NCBI RefSeq assembly: GCF_004027225.2
Contig: NC_044277.2
Span: 40,342,305-40,406,304 of the forward strand
Reading direction: 5' to 3'
From: Strigops habroptila
Taxonomy: Eukaryota > Chordata > Aves > Psittaciformes > Psittacidae
Length of the DNA: 64,000 nucleotides
Positions 24,201 through 39,200 of this stretch are shown here, in pieces. Made by a program: the position numbers and the translations under genes. The notes under the pieces are model-generated. The model made no database searches. It was not told where the DNA came from and saw only the letters and a list, made by a program, of their open reading frames with translations. Every line of letters starts with the position of its first letter. The first letter of the stretch is position 1.

Positions 24201-27200
24201 TTTATCTGTGTTGGTGATGACTGTCTGTGGTTCTTCTATTACCTTTCTATTCTTTTCTTGTGAAGTTGTAAAAATCATATCAACTGTGTTTTGAGCACAA
24301 AAAAACTGTCTAGGTGTCTAGGATAGTTCCAGCAGTTCTACTTACAGATTTGATCATTGTTCTAGGAAAGATTTCACTTTGAGGCTGGCAGAAGTGGAAT
24401 TACCTTATAAGAATATCACCATTCTGCTTATTTCTGAAGGTGGAGTGTTAGCATACTGGAGTCCCTGAGGAAACAATTATTCTATTCATATGATAAACAC
24501 TTGGAATAATTTCTCTGGATTAGTGATCCCATCACACTGCACAGTCTCTTAGTTATGAAATCTTTTAAGAACCTGCACCGTAGTTGATGTAGGTAGCAGT
24601 ACCACCCAAGTGAGCTTCATATGCTTCTTCAAAAATGACAGATGCTAAATTATTCAACTGTTGATATGAGAGCTTCAGGATTTCCTTTTTATTGCTGCAG
24701 TCAGGAGCTAGGATGGTGCAGATTCACATATTTCAGGGCCATAGGCAGTTCTCCATTCCTTCCTTCCTGTCTTTACCCTGCACCTTAGCAGCAAACCAAA
24801 CTAGTCTTCTGATTGACAGTGTGTTGAAGTTATTTCGATTTTCTGCTTCCAGACCTGTCTGTCTCCTGCTTAGTTATGTTGTAAAGTGAACTCAATGATC
24901 TAGTTATTTTTGATCTTTTTAGGTAGGCTCTGTGTAGCACAAGTGTAGATGCTAACAGTGATTTACTTGATTGAGCTGCCATTTTTCACCAAACTAGTCC
25001 TCACAGAGCAGAGGCTCTCCACCAAGACCCCGTGTTCTTGAGATCTTTTTTTTTTTTTTTTTTATTTCATAGTTTGAACAACAAATTTTGAGAGGGTTTG
25101 AGTGTTGTTTGACACATGCTGTATAGAGCATTAATCACTGTAAGGGTTATGGCTGTTGGATAACTAGTGACACCTCATCTTCCCTAGTCAGTGATCAGGA
25201 CAGCAATTTGCAGCCCATGTGGTGCAGTAACTTTGATGCTTTCAGTGAAGGGTTGGTGGCAACTCCGATGCTTGGTAAGATGACAGTGTTTGGAGCATGA
25301 ATACATTCAGGTCATCTTGTGCTTAATGGATTATATTCCAACAAGCAGGCTTGCCCAGCTGATTCTTGGCCCATGAAGTTAATAATAGGGTGCTGAATGG
25401 ATGGAGGAAAGCCCTTCAGCTAGGGGAGTTTGAAAATTAAATTACTTGGGTAGTGGAGACTGAGATGCTGTTCTCTTGCTAGTTTCCCTATTACAGTGAT
25501 TCAGTTTTACCTTCCTTGATAGGAGTTGTGTACTTGGGTATAGTAGCTTGACTTCAATGGGGAGACATCTCTTAAGAATTAAAGCTTACTGGGAATGCTG
25601 AGATAAAGCAATAATCCAGGTATTTGATTTTCTGGAAGACTGTTTGTGTTCTAGGCTATTAGGAAGTAGCATATCTCCTCTTTCTCCTGAGGTTTGCATG
25701 GCCTCTTCTTTGTTCTGCTTTAATGAGAACCATAGCTACCTATCAGTGGTTATTAGGAGAGATGCTTGAAGAAACTGTGCACAGTGCCCAGGTTCAGGTG
25801 CTTAATGGTCTCTTGTGGTTCAGCCTAGAAGAACAGAGAGTTCTGGTGGCTATGTCCTCTTCTAGGTATGCAGGTTGTCTGAGATAACAGCTGAATCAGT
25901 TGCAGCCTCCTCTGGTAGAGCTCACTTTCCATTGAGGTGAATGGAGAGGCAGGACTAGCTTACATCTCCGAAGTTTCACTTGTAGCATACGCAGCCAAGT
26001 TGAACAGGCTTGTGTGTGGAAGTAGCAATATGGGGAAAACTTTGTATGGACTTGATTTGAACGTAATTGATTGGATGAAGAGTAGTGTTCCTCTGGAAAA
26101 TGACAGTATTTAGCTTCTCTCTCATTTCTCTCATTCTGCATGCTTGATCAGAAGGATACATCCATTGTTACTCAAGCAGGTGTTGGAGTACTGAGATGTA
26201 ACTAGGGTTTCAAAGTTTTTCTCCATGCCCCAAATGTCTAATCTTAGTGTTGGAGTGCTGAAATGAACTGTATCCACAAGTAATTGTCAACTGGAAAAAT
26301 TTCTATGGGCTATTACAAGCCAGGATGCACTCTGGTAATGTGTGCCAACACAGAGGAGCAAATAACTGCTTTATGTTGAATGCTTTTACAAGTCTCTCCC
26401 CATTTTTACAGGAAAATCATCAGCGTGTTTCTATCTTCTTCGATTATGCAAAACGTGGTAAAAACACTGCATGGTCCTATTTTCTCCCGATGTTGAATCG
26501 ACAAGATCTTTTCACTGTGCATATGGTAAGTTTGAAATGAACCTGTTCCTGAAGATGGTAGAGAAAAATGCTTATTTATTTTTCTTTAGAAGACTTTTGG
26601 AGTTTGAAGCTAAACTACTGCCTGGACTGGGAAGTTTCCCTCTTGCAGTCTAGATGAGCTGTATCTAGGTGATACAAGCTTCACTTGACCAGATTTTAGA
26701 AAGAAAAGTTACATTGGTTATTGGCATTGGTTTTTTTCTAGGAGGTCAAAGCAGGTTTTAAAGGCTTAGAAAAGCGAGGATTTTAGGATTAACTAAGCAC
26801 AGTAAGACATAACTAGAAAAATCAGTTTTGTCATAACTGCCAGTCAGTGCTCCTCATGTTGTACAAATATTAAAATTAGTTCTCATCCTGTGAAAGGGAA
26901 ATACCTTTATCTTGATGAACCTTTTTCTCTAATATGCTCAAATTGGTACAGCGCCACTTGAAATGTGTAAAAAAAATGGGATGTAAGCATACTGGGGAAG
27001 AAATAATGTGTGCTCTTGTGATGGGTTGACCCTGGCTGACAGGAAAGCTCCCACTCAGTTGCTTGCACAGTCCCCACAGCAGGACTGGGGGGAGAATTGG
27101 GAGGACAGAAGCGAAAGAACTTGTGTGTCAAGATAAAGACAGTTTAGTAAGTTTAGGGGGAAAAAAGGGAGGGAGTGGAACTCGAAACAAATCCAACAAA

Positions 27201-30200
27201 AAGGAGTGATGCAAAGCAGTCACACAGCACCAGCAGACTGATGTCCAGCCAGCTCTTTGGTCAGCTGTCCCACTGTGTCCCCTCCCAGCTTCTTGGTTGT
27301 CACACCCTCCTCCTCTCCAACCTACTCACTGAAAGCTTAGAGTGAGAAACAGAGAAGTCCTTGATGTTGTCCAAGCACTGCTCAGCAGCAGCTAAAAAAG
27401 CGGTATGTCATCAGCACTGTTTTGGTCACCAGTCTAAACCACAGCATCATATGGTCTGCTATGAAAAAACCTTAGTTTCCAGAGCTTAAATGACTTCTCA
27501 TTGAATCCTGAAATTGTTGCATTTGAAAAATGTGTATTGAATTCTTTTTCAGGCAGCAAGAATTATTGCCAAGCTGGCTGCGTGGGGGAAGGAACTTATG
27601 GAAGGCAGTGACTTGAATTACTATTTCAACTGGATTAAAACTCAGCTCAGCTCACAGGTAAAAAAACTACTTTCTTTCAAACATTACAGTGACTTTGGAA
27701 ATTTTCTTCAAGAAGATAAATATTCAGATGTATGAATAAGGCATATTTTTGGTTTTCCTTTTTTAAAATGAAGTTTTACTTCATAATTTTTTAAAGCCTA
27801 ATATCCTTTATTCAAACACATTGTTTTTAAACTTAATATTTTATGTTTTCTACTCGTTCTTGAAATATAAATTAAAAAATAAGGCCTTTTGTCTTTTCTG
27901 TTGGTTAACATTGGTTTTTTTTTTTTTATTTCTTCTGGACACCAAGAAAACATTTGATGAGGGTTTTTTGTCTCCCTGTATTGTTTTGTTTCTCAGAGCT
28001 ATTTGCTGGGAAGAAAAATCACATGGCAACAGGAAGTGAACATCAACATTTTTTTCCAATTTGCTGTAGGACTTATTTGGACAGTATTCTTATGCCATTA
28101 GCTCAGTATGAGCTGCTTCCTCTTGGCTACTACTTCAAAGATTAATCGTTCTCGTTTCTATTAATTTTTGGAGATTTTCCCTTCAATCTTTATCAAAACC
28201 CAGTGATATGTGATTCTTTAAGGTAGTGTGGTAGCAAAAGTGGATTCTGGAGAGCAGAGAAACATTCAGGTTTAGTAATGGTTTATTTTTCATAATTTTC
28301 CAAACTGGTTTTATTAAAATGGAGTTATTTTTTTCTCTGGAAGAAGAAACTTAGAATTCTCTTTCGAAGGATCCAAGAGAACAGTTTTCAAATTCTAAGA
28401 TGAAAATGGATAAAAGTAAAATCACACTTAAATAAGTAAAAATTAAATCCTGATATACAAGGATCAGGCCCAAGCATATTCTTCTAGACATGATGGCTTG
28501 TGTGTGGAAATTAAATACAATACGTTATCATAATAAGGGTGAAGGACAGCTCTGATCTTAAACTTTCATTTTTTCTTTTAGAAACTGCGTGGTACAGGGA
28601 GTTCTGTGGAAGCAGGAGCAGTCTCCACAACTGATGTGAGTATATCTTTGTCATCTGTCAGTTTGCTATTTTGGGCAGGTGATACCGACTCATCGGATTA
28701 AAATGCAGAGCTGTTCTGGTGTCAGTAATAGAAAGTACTTAGAACTGTATGACAACAGAGTGCCAGGTGATGGCGCCAAGAAACAAAAGTACTTTTAAAA
28801 TACTGATTTCTCAGAAAATGCTGGCAGTGGAAGTATTTCACAGATTGGTTTGGGTTGTTAAAACTGTAGAGTTTGAAAGCTTGAAAAAATAAATGCAATT
28901 AATTTAATAATTTAACAATATTGTCTGTTTAGCACTGAACTGTTGGACTTACAGAAGAAACCTGAGACTAAGAAGCTCTTGTGATGTGAAGAACTTAGAA
29001 AGGGCACATTAAATATTAAAAGCTAGCATTGCCCCTCAACCAATGTAGCATGAAATGACAAGAGTGCTTTCATAGGTGTAAGGTTTTCATATTTGAATAG
29101 CTTGATTTCAGGTGAAAATGGATTGTCTTTTTTCAGTATTTATTTATACTGAATTTTATGTGCTTGTAATGGTGGTTGAGCTTGAAGATGAACTGTGGCA
29201 GGATAGCAAACACAAGTGATATCATAACTGGATTTTCTGTTTTGTTGTGGCACAGCAAGGCGGTTTATTGTGGCTTTTGAATGTGGAATAGAATTCAGTT
29301 TGGTCTTTTGTTCCTTTTGCAACCTGAAAGTGTTCAGTTTTTCAGGAGACTTAAATACGAACCTGAAATTTTTCTTCTACATGTAGTCATCGCTTTAAAG
29401 TGTTAGCTTCCTGTAGAGAAAAGCATATTAAATTGCCACCTGACTGGGGTTTAAAATGGAAAAGATGAAAGGCTGTTATGCATGACCTTGGATAAGGGGT
29501 AAAATTGCAGCCTGAACATAGAGGTTGAAGTATTTCAGTATTTCATGTGCAGAATGGCACACAGAACTGTTAGGTTTCATAGGCTGACAGCCTTTGATCA
29601 TACAGCTGTAAAAGAGTAAATAGTTCTACAGCATGCAACACCACTCACTATGAAACTGTGAGCTCTTCTAACTTGTTTAGAAATCTGTACTCATTGTACT
29701 GTACTCCTGCTTGGATGTACTGTGCCACTGCAGGGTTCCAAAGCAGCAGAACTGATAGTGCAGATATGTTCTAGGATAATTAAGTTGGGTAAGTGTTGCT
29801 TTGACTTTGTTAGTGTTCTGATTGCAGATCTGGCTCGTGTAGGATTCCCAAGCAGGTCCTGAGTGAATCAGAGCTGCAGTTGTAGCATTTTACACAAGAA
29901 ATGAGGGCTGGGATCTCTTATGAAATTTCAATTATAATAGTATTGAAAGAGAATGCTTTTATGATGGACTCTTTAAAAAGAAAACTCCAAGTTCAGTAGT
30001 GAACAAGTTAGTGATGCAGATAAATTAATACATTATTAGAGGTGGGAGGGCTGCCTGTATGTTTATAGCTGTTTTATTTGCATGGTATGTGAGAGTGAAT
30101 AGCTACCTAGGGAAATGAATGTTCTCTGTGATGATTTGGGCTTAGATGTTCAAACTCAGTTTTTACATAAAGGTCTTAATCTCTGATGAGAGACACAGAA

Positions 30201-33200
30201 TGAGTTAATCTTTGTTTTAAATTCTATTTATTGTTTCTTTTCTCTTCATATGGGATTGCTTAACTTCTTTACTCCATTAAATATTTGAAAGGCTTGACCT
30301 CGTATTATGAGTGATCTACCATAAAATTTTCAAGACACTTAGTAAAGAGAAAAGATTGTAGGAGAAAAAAACTCCACGACGTTTTGTCAGCAGCATATCT
30401 GAGTATTGGTGAAGATAATGTCGAAAGTTGAGTGAGAACAAATGAAAAAATGCCACTTCAGTTGTACCTTGGGATCTCTGTTGCTGTAGTGGGAGGACAA
30501 TGAGTTGGCCAAAACCCATTTTTGAACTGCTGCTCTTTTTATGTGTTACTGCACAGAAAATAAAATACATGCTTTTTGAGATGAAAAGCTGCTTAATGGT
30601 TCTGTCTTTGACTGTTCATATAGGAGTCTGAATGAAAATAGAATTCAGTGGTGTATCTCGATGCTTTCCTAATGGGAAAGTTTGTCTTTTAGCACAATAT
30701 ACTGTGCTAAGCTTTTAATGAAAAGAAGAAAAAATTAAAATGCAAAGCTGAACTTTGAGGATGATTTTGCGTAATCATTTTTCTAATGGTATTTTTTTGT
30801 ACAATACATCTCTCATTATGATAAGCATGGTACTTACTGTGTGGCACATGCATAGGAAGATGCACAATTGTAATGACACCACTGCTGTTTTGTGTTGGAG
30901 AACGGGTGTGGGAAGAACCTGAGCTCAACACTGCTTTTTCCATAATGACCTCTAGTAAACTTCTTCAAACTGGTAACCAGCCTGCTGATTTATTTCCCAA
31001 AGTTTGCTCAATAGAGTAACAATTGACTCTGTGATTGAAGACAGAAGACAGCCTTCATTCATAGATGCTGAAAGAAGGCATATTCAAACGGGTTATAAAA
31101 ATCTGTTATGGTAATGTAAAATGGTATCACTTGCATAGCACTTCTTTCCTGTTCAAAACTCTTCTTCATTTATGTTTTACTTCCCACCTTTTCTTGTGAG
31201 ATTGTTACGTATTTATTTTTTTTAATAGAGGCATGTAAAGCATTATGAGTAAGCATGTTTGACTTGGGAGTGTCATTGAAGAAAATGCATGTTGAAGTAT
31301 GGCCAGTAAAGCCCAGTTTGGAAAACTGAACTTTGGTACATACTATTAACTCTTCTTACAAGAAGTGATATGTTCTTCTTTTCACCCAGAGTTCCCAGTA
31401 TGTACAGTGTGTTGCTGGATGTCTGCAGCTGATGCTCAGGGTCAATGAGTATCGCTTTGCATGGGTAGAAGCAGATGGAGTAAATTGGTGAGCATTTATT
31501 TCGATTGATATGGATATACTTACACTCATAATAGCACATTCCCCAGTGACCTCTTTTGGAATAGAATTCTCTTGCAAAAGACAGCTGATCTGTTTGGGTA
31601 CAAAGCCTATTTGTTTTCAAACATTAATACAGTTAAATAGACAAATGAACTTGCAGATGCAGGTACTAATGTTGAGGCTTCAGTGCTGCTTTCCATTAAG
31701 AACTGCTTTAATAACTATCTGAACAGGAATATAGCCATTTGTCTTCAGCTAAAGGTTCTTTGTTTATTATTTAATAGAACAAAGACTAATGAAATGAGTT
31801 TCTGCTAATCTTCCATGTCTTTTAGTTTGGAGTTCGATTTGTAAGTATTAGTGAAAGGAAAAACATGTTCTAGAGCTACACTCAATTGTTTTTTTCCCCA
31901 CATATGGCTTCAAGTAGGTAATTCTTCTGTCCAGATTCTCTTCATAAATACCTCTGCATAAGACTAGGAAATTGTCACTTACCCTATTTAAGAAATGCTT
32001 GTCTATACATAGCTTTTCTGCCATGCGTGCCTCTATTGGGGATGGTGGCTATACGTTTTCCGCTTTAAGAAGAAATACCCCTCTACGCTGAAATGGAGAA
32101 TAGTCAAAGGTTGCCTGTGAAGTGAAAGTTCAAAAGATGTTCACATGTGTCAAGATGACACTATTGAAACAAACTTTTTCACCAAGGAAGCTTTTTACTA
32201 AACTATTAAAGCTTTTTTTTTTTTTTTTTTCCCAATAGTGTTAGCTATTTTGGAATTGACCTGTAAATTGCTTATTAAATTTTCAGAACTTCAGCTGAAC
32301 AAAGCTTCTGCATGATTTCTTATTGGCGATCTTGTGATATTATTTCTTGTCTAGCAGTGCTGTGTGTATCTGTGATGTGTTATATCGATAAGGTGTTTTC
32401 TGAGAACTCACTTGTTAAATAATGACTACTTTAGCTCATTTCAGACACTCCTGTGGAGAGATACAATTAAGGAAACACTTTCAATTTGTGTAGATTTTGT
32501 TCTGTCTGCTTACTGCTTCTCCTTCTTAACTCTGAAAGAGTAGCTATGTGTTTCTCTGTTTCTCCTAGAATGACAAATAGTGCTCTAAATATGCCAGTAG
32601 GAAAAGTCTCAGTGAACTTTAAGATGGATACAGTACATCAGTTCACATGAGAAAAGCTGTCATGGCTGTAAGGCTAAGGAGAAGATAACTGTATCTTTAA
32701 AGGATGGCTTTCTGAACAAGCTGCTTGCACAATAATAAATACTGGTACACTATAACTGTGAAGTAAATACTGTGAAGCGTGTGTTGTATGCTCATCCTCA
32801 GGAGCTCTCTCCACTAAGTTCCTGTTAACCACTTTTAATGTTTCAGGGTGGAGCAATGTAGTCATTATTTAAAAATTCAATGTATACTATGTTAATCTTG
32901 CAGTATCATGGGGGTCTTGAGCAACAAATGCGGATTCCAGCTCCAGTATCAGATGATTTTCTGTGTGTGGCTGCTGGCATTTAGCCCTCAAATGTGTGAA
33001 TATCTCCGGCGGTATAATATTGTTCCGGTGCTGTCAGATATTCTTCAGGAATCTGTCAAAGAGAAAGTAACTAGAATCATCCTTGCAGCATTTCGTGTAA
33101 GTATCTGTTGACTGCAGTCCCACTGTGCTACTCTCTCAAATGAGGTCTCAGGTGTTGCTAATGCACAGCTGTTTCTGCTAGACTATATCAGTAAACTGGA

Positions 33201-36200
33201 TTGAAAGCTTAATTCTCCTTTTTTATTTTTTTATGAACTGAATTTTGCTACAGGTAAAAGATATGCTATTATAAGTCATAGAAGTCTGCTATTCAGTGTC
33301 TTCTTGAAATAAGGTCAACTAAAGAAACCTATGCTAACAGAAGCACTAGCGATTTCCCTTTAGTTCAAGATTTCTTTTCTACCGATACTGTGTAAAATAC
33401 TAGTTACTAATACCTGATAAATTTTGCCTTATGAAGCTTTAATTAAAAGATATTATTTTAAACACACATATTTGTCCAACTGGCTGACACAGAAATTATT
33501 TCTATCTGCTAGTCCAAAGCTCTATTCTTGGTGGCTCTGTGAAGATGAATGAGAATATCCATGTAAAAGAAATTAGTTTACTTCTTCTATCCATCGCTGG
33601 TCCTATTTAAGATAATTTGGAATAACTGAGCCACTGAGGCTTGATGTTTTCAATGTGAGAGTACCAATTTATGTTCATGGATGCTAATTGTGCATGTGCA
33701 CATAGTTTTATGTGTATGCTTGTCAAGTGTCCTGTATGTAATACAGCAATGTTATAAGAACTTGTAATCCTGTTTTAAAACAGGGCTTGTATCCTGAGTA
33801 GGTGTAGATACTGGAAACTGTTTTCCTGGGTGTTGATTATGTTCCAGTAGGAGATGTTGCAAGCAAATTAGGATGGCGAGAGGGGAATTGTTGCTTACTG
33901 ACTTGCTGATCAGCAATAATGAGCTGTGTGGAGGGGCTTACTCTGTGGCTTAAATAGTGTCTCTAGCCAAAAGCAACTGTCACTTAGAAAAATTTCTGTA
34001 TAAGGTAGATCATAAGAATATGTTATTTATCCTGTTGAAGTCGGTCAGTGGTGTGAGGTATTTAGTAGGAGCTATTCTTGTTGTGCAGACCTCTGTAGAT
34101 GTTCTAGTGTTCTTCAGGATCTTAATGTTAGGATTAAGCATGGGTGTATAGCAAGACAACTTGGGGGGGGGGCAGGGGGTAGTTGAGGGGCTTGGCAGGT
34201 CCTAAAAAGTAGGAGAAATAATTGCTAGTTCTTAGATTTAGTGTGTTTTGCAAGAGGAGACAAAAATGAAGGATTGTTCTTTTAATAAATAAAGGCTAAG
34301 AAAGAGTAAGATGGTTCTGTTCCAGGCTTCAGGAAGGTTAACTTATCTGGTTTTTCTCTTCAACATTAAAGACTAGTGTTGGCATGAAAATGAGGTTATA
34401 ATCTGGAAGCCAAGAAATAATAAATTAGATATTAGACATCAGAGCTGTGAGTTTTAAAGTGAAGTTAAAATATGTAGCAGAGGCAAAATGGCCCTTTTCA
34501 TTTTTTTGGGGGGGGCAGGAGGGTTAATTGGTGAATTGCATAAAGGACTGGCCTTAATGATTCCCCAAATCATCCCTACTGCCTGTGTGTTACTGAAGGT
34601 ATGTCTTGACAGCTTGCATATGTCTCCTCTACTATTCTATTTCTCCAAATCTGACCTGCTTCACCTCTTTGGCAAGTTAATTGCCTGAAGTATGTAATTG
34701 TAATGTTTTGGGTTTTTTTTTCTTCTATAAAGCAACTTTGAATCAATTACTTTACCTGTTAAAATGTGGGGTTTTCCCCCTCATTTTTCATACTTCTGTC
34801 TTTTATGTGTTTCCTACCTGCATCTCATTTTGTACCTTAAGATTTTTTTTTTACCACTGAGTAGTTTACTGATCCATTCTGTGTGTTCATGTTTGTACTC
34901 TCCTAACATATCCTTTTAATTTCACTATAAAAAGCTTGAATATCTCACTGTGGTATGAGATAGGTTGTATTATTTGGAGTAGCTTCTACATCTGCATATG
35001 ATTCTCTGAACTAGGAGTTCTTTGGATACTTTATCTGCTACTTGATCTTGTTGAATATTGTCTTTTAAGATTCATTATTTGTTCTTTTGCTCTCATTAGC
35101 ACTTTTAACTCCAAGTAATTTAGCATTACTTTCTGTAAATTACCTTTTACTTCTCAGTTCTCTTACTGGAATAGGAATGTGGGGTTTTGCACATTAAAGC
35201 AGGAATATGACTGACTTTCAGTATGCAAGTTTTAACATTTACTTGCAGTGTTCTTCCTTACTAGCTAATATGGTGTCTGATATCTTAGAAACCTGAAGTG
35301 TAATAGTTCTGTGAGGTGAATGAGGACGATGGAGTCAAATTACTTCTATATTGTTTCATTGCTTATTCTGGTAGATGTTAAGGCTTCTTTATGTAAACAC
35401 ATGTTCTGTTTCTGAAGACTTTGTCTTTTATGTGGAATTCATGTTTTCAGCTTTATCAAAAAGTGCAGGTGTCTAGCTCTGAACAACATAATTTGAAGCT
35501 GATTAAATTGAGTAGAAATGTAATGAATAAATGAGACTGAACTTGACTATTGCATTCTGTGCTTGTAATTCCAATCTTACCAACAACCTTCTGTTTGAAT
35601 AAAAATGTTTAGTTGGAATACTGCCAAATTCAAAAGAAGCTGTTCTAATCCAGATGGTAACTCTTGAGTTGGAAAGATGACTTCAGATTGTTTTTTATTT
35701 GTGGGTATTCTTTTTTGAGAGGGACAACAGGGGAAGGCTTTCCTGCTTTATGCTATTGCTGCATAGAAATCTAAAATGATAATCGCAGGTAAAAGTAATT
35801 GTTTATAGCAGACAAGCTGGGATTTGGGATTTAAACCTGGTCTTTTTTCTTTGATTAGTGTTTGTAGTCAGCCCAATTTAATATGGAAAATGACCAAAGC
35901 AGGTGCATTAATACTTCCTAGTATTGAAGGTAGCACACCATTTGAGGGGAAAAAGGCTAAGAGACCTGATCTTGAATTGAGTAGTGGTTTTGCTTTTCAG
36001 CATATATGGTTGCATTACTTCTACCTTGCAAGACAGAGCCTTTTTTTTTCCTAAGTTCCTCTTCATCTGCTGTAGTGACAGTTATGGATACTCCTCCTGC
36101 ATAGTAAGGTCAGTCCTGGGCAATTTATGCTACTAAGTGTAGGTGTAAAGCAGCCACTGTGTGGTAGGCTTATACTTTACTTCTTTGGAATGATTATTTT

Positions 36201-39200
36201 GGGGAAGTGGTCAATTCTGTCACTTAATAAATTAAAAAGTGCCAGTAAGAATTTCTTAAAAATAACCATTTTGTTTCAAAGTAGTCTAGTCTTAAAGTGA
36301 ATTTTTACTTCCCTAGAATTTGTTAGAGAAATCTACTGAGAGAGAAACTCGCCAAGAATATGCTCTTGCCATGATTCAGTGTAAAGTTTTGAAGCAGCTA
36401 GAGAATCTGGATCAGCAGAAATATGATGATGAAGACATAAGTGAAGATATCAAATTTCTACTGGACAAGCTTGGTGAGAGTGTGCAGGACCTTAGGTATG
36501 CTTTGCAGTGAGAACTTTAAAAAAACCCCAACAATTATATGAACATTGGTAATTTTTTGTTTCTTTTTATGACTAAATAATATACAGAATTATGATATAT
36601 AAATGCTAGTTGATTAGAGTGTACAGAGATGCTGGTTGTAGATAAAAGTTTCCTATTCTGAGTGTGTATTTACAAGCTGAATAGAAAAATAAATCTTCAC
36701 TTTTGCCTACGTGATCTTTGATAAATAGTTAAAGGACTTCAGAGAGATGCGATTGAAGTTCCAGTCTACGATGAAGACTACCTGATTAAAATACATTCTG
36801 CTGTCCAGATTAACTCAAGTTTTTGCTAGTGGTTACCTAGTTCTTGCTCTTGTGCATACTGTCGATCATGTCAAAGGTTTAATTGGATGAAAGACAAGGA
36901 CTGGGATCCTTGCTTGAGGAAGTTAAATCCTAGAAAACAGGTGAAACAGCCAGTTAAGTTCCCAAATGCTGTGGTTGTGTGGCTTTTTTTTTTTTCTCTA
37001 TTTATTTATTTTTCTTCAGGAACTGTGTTTTGGGGTAGATGGAGGGGTATGTTTGAAAACAAATTTTTCTCTTGCCTTTCATGCCTTTCATTATTTTTAA
37101 AGTGTTGAACTCTGAGACAGGGCACAGTTCTCATGCTCTGCAGAGAGCACTTTCAAATGTGTCCTAGCAAGTTGTGTTCCATCTTTGTCTTGCTAGGGAC
37201 AAGCTTGGGCACACAGTTCAAATTCTGTTCATAGAAACTTAGCCAGTATTTCATTTAAGTCTTCTGCGTTGCAGCTCCTTCGATGAGTACAGTTCTGAGC
37301 TCAAGTCAGGAAGGCTGGAGTGGAGTCCTGTACACAAGTCTGAGAAGTTTTGGCGGGAGAATGCTGTAAGACTAAATGAGAAGAATTATGAGCTACTCAA
37401 GTAAGTTTTCAAGTCTTGAATAACATAATTCTATAATATTTTCTGTTTAACTGAACCTGTATCTAATGTTTTGCATTTCAACATGAGGTAATGTCTAGAA
37501 TGAAAGCAAGTCAGAACATCTTGTTTTTTTTAGAATATATGGTCCTTACTCATGGCTAGTTTTGTTCAGAAGTAGAATTGTTTATTTGCTTTTACTGGAC
37601 AAAATGTATGGATGATGATGGAGGGAGTATGTCTAGCTTAACTTGCATACAAATTTGTGCTGTTGACTCTTTTCATGCTTTCACATGAAAAACCAGCTAT
37701 ACTAATTGATGTAATTAAAAAACTTTTTCCATACCTTAGTCTTAGTTTTGTGTTATTGTTGATCTGAGTAATGAACTCCTGTCTTTTGAATGCTTGTGGA
37801 TTGAAAGTTGTGGTAGTGTTCCGTGGAAAATCTGACTTGCTGCATTTCGTTGCAATCTGATTATTTTGTCTTGAGACTGTGTTTGATATACATAGATTGT
37901 TAGATGAAATGAAGCTGAAGCTCGTCTTTCCTTTTGGAGTTAAGGACTTATTTGCTGGCTTCTGAAAGTATGTACTCTGAAGATGTCTAGGCCTTAAGTA
38001 GCTTGTAAGAGCTTTCAAATGTTTAACTGCATTGTTATTAACTGATAATACATGTTGTTCTCCTTGTTAAGCATTTGCTAATAAGTGCTAGACCTAACAG
38101 AAAGTTGATGGTCTCGAACGGAGAGTTGTTCATGGTTGCACACACCGAAGAATTTAGTGTGCTGCTTTGTTCTCAACTGCTAGGATGCCTTTTAATTTTT
38201 AAACAATTCTGTGTAACAGTGTTCTCCATAAAACTTTGCCCTTTTTGTCCTTCTCTTCTGAAAGAGCAAGGTTACTATTATAAGGTGAGGGGAAGAATAG
38301 AGCTGGAGAAAGGCTGATAGATAGCAGGCTTGTCATACCCACCTTGCTGTGTCACAAGCAATGTCACCTTACCACTCTCTGAATCAATAGTGTGAGATCC
38401 TGAGTGCAGGAGCTGGGAAAAGCATTCAAGCAAGACTGGGGTCTGTTGTATAACAAAAGCAGCATTATCTGTGGGCCTTGTGTAGACATTATACTTGTGT
38501 CCCACCCCTGTTCCAGTCTATAAATATTTATATGTTTGGTAAGTACAGCTGATCTTGAACTCAAACCTGCTCATCTTGAAACATCTGTATGAAAAAATGA
38601 GATACTTTGTAAACCTTAGTTACAGGTATTTGTAGATATGGCTCACTAAACTCAATCTAGTGAATGCTTTGATTCTGTTAACCAGGACAGGATCTCCATT
38701 GTTTTAAGTGCAGCTGCATATTTGGAAAAAGTTCTATCCTAGCTTTGCTGTTTAAGTGGCTTGTAAAGTATGTTTATGGTTACAGGCTTTGTTATTTTAG
38801 GTTTAAACCCAAAGCAAAACCCCAAACCAAAACCTGGGACTCAGTTGTTTCAAATCCTTTCCTAGAATCCTGACAAAACTTCTGGAGGTTTCTGACGACC
38901 CACAAGTGCTGGCTGTAGCTGCTCATGATGTGGGAGAATATGTACGACACTATCCCCGTGGGAAACGGTAAGAAAAATGCCAATATGTTGTTACTTAAGA
39001 GAGTAGCTAGAGTATATCCTTTGTCTGTGTCTTTTTTGCATATTTATATTAAAATATGCTACATAAGGATTGCAGGTTGTGTTTAAGTTTAATTCACCAG
39101 CAAGGTGAGAAAATACAAACTAAATCTTTGGCTTAGTGTATTTCAGTGTCTCTTAACAGTGAAGGGAACCTATGTCTAAAGAAGTCTCAAGTGAACTTCT

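Noticed and set aside
37638..38018. 126-codon minus-strand frame in intron 11
   Set aside because: Low-complexity Ser/Asn/Thr/Lys composition from AT-rich DNA, no domain, no splice context.
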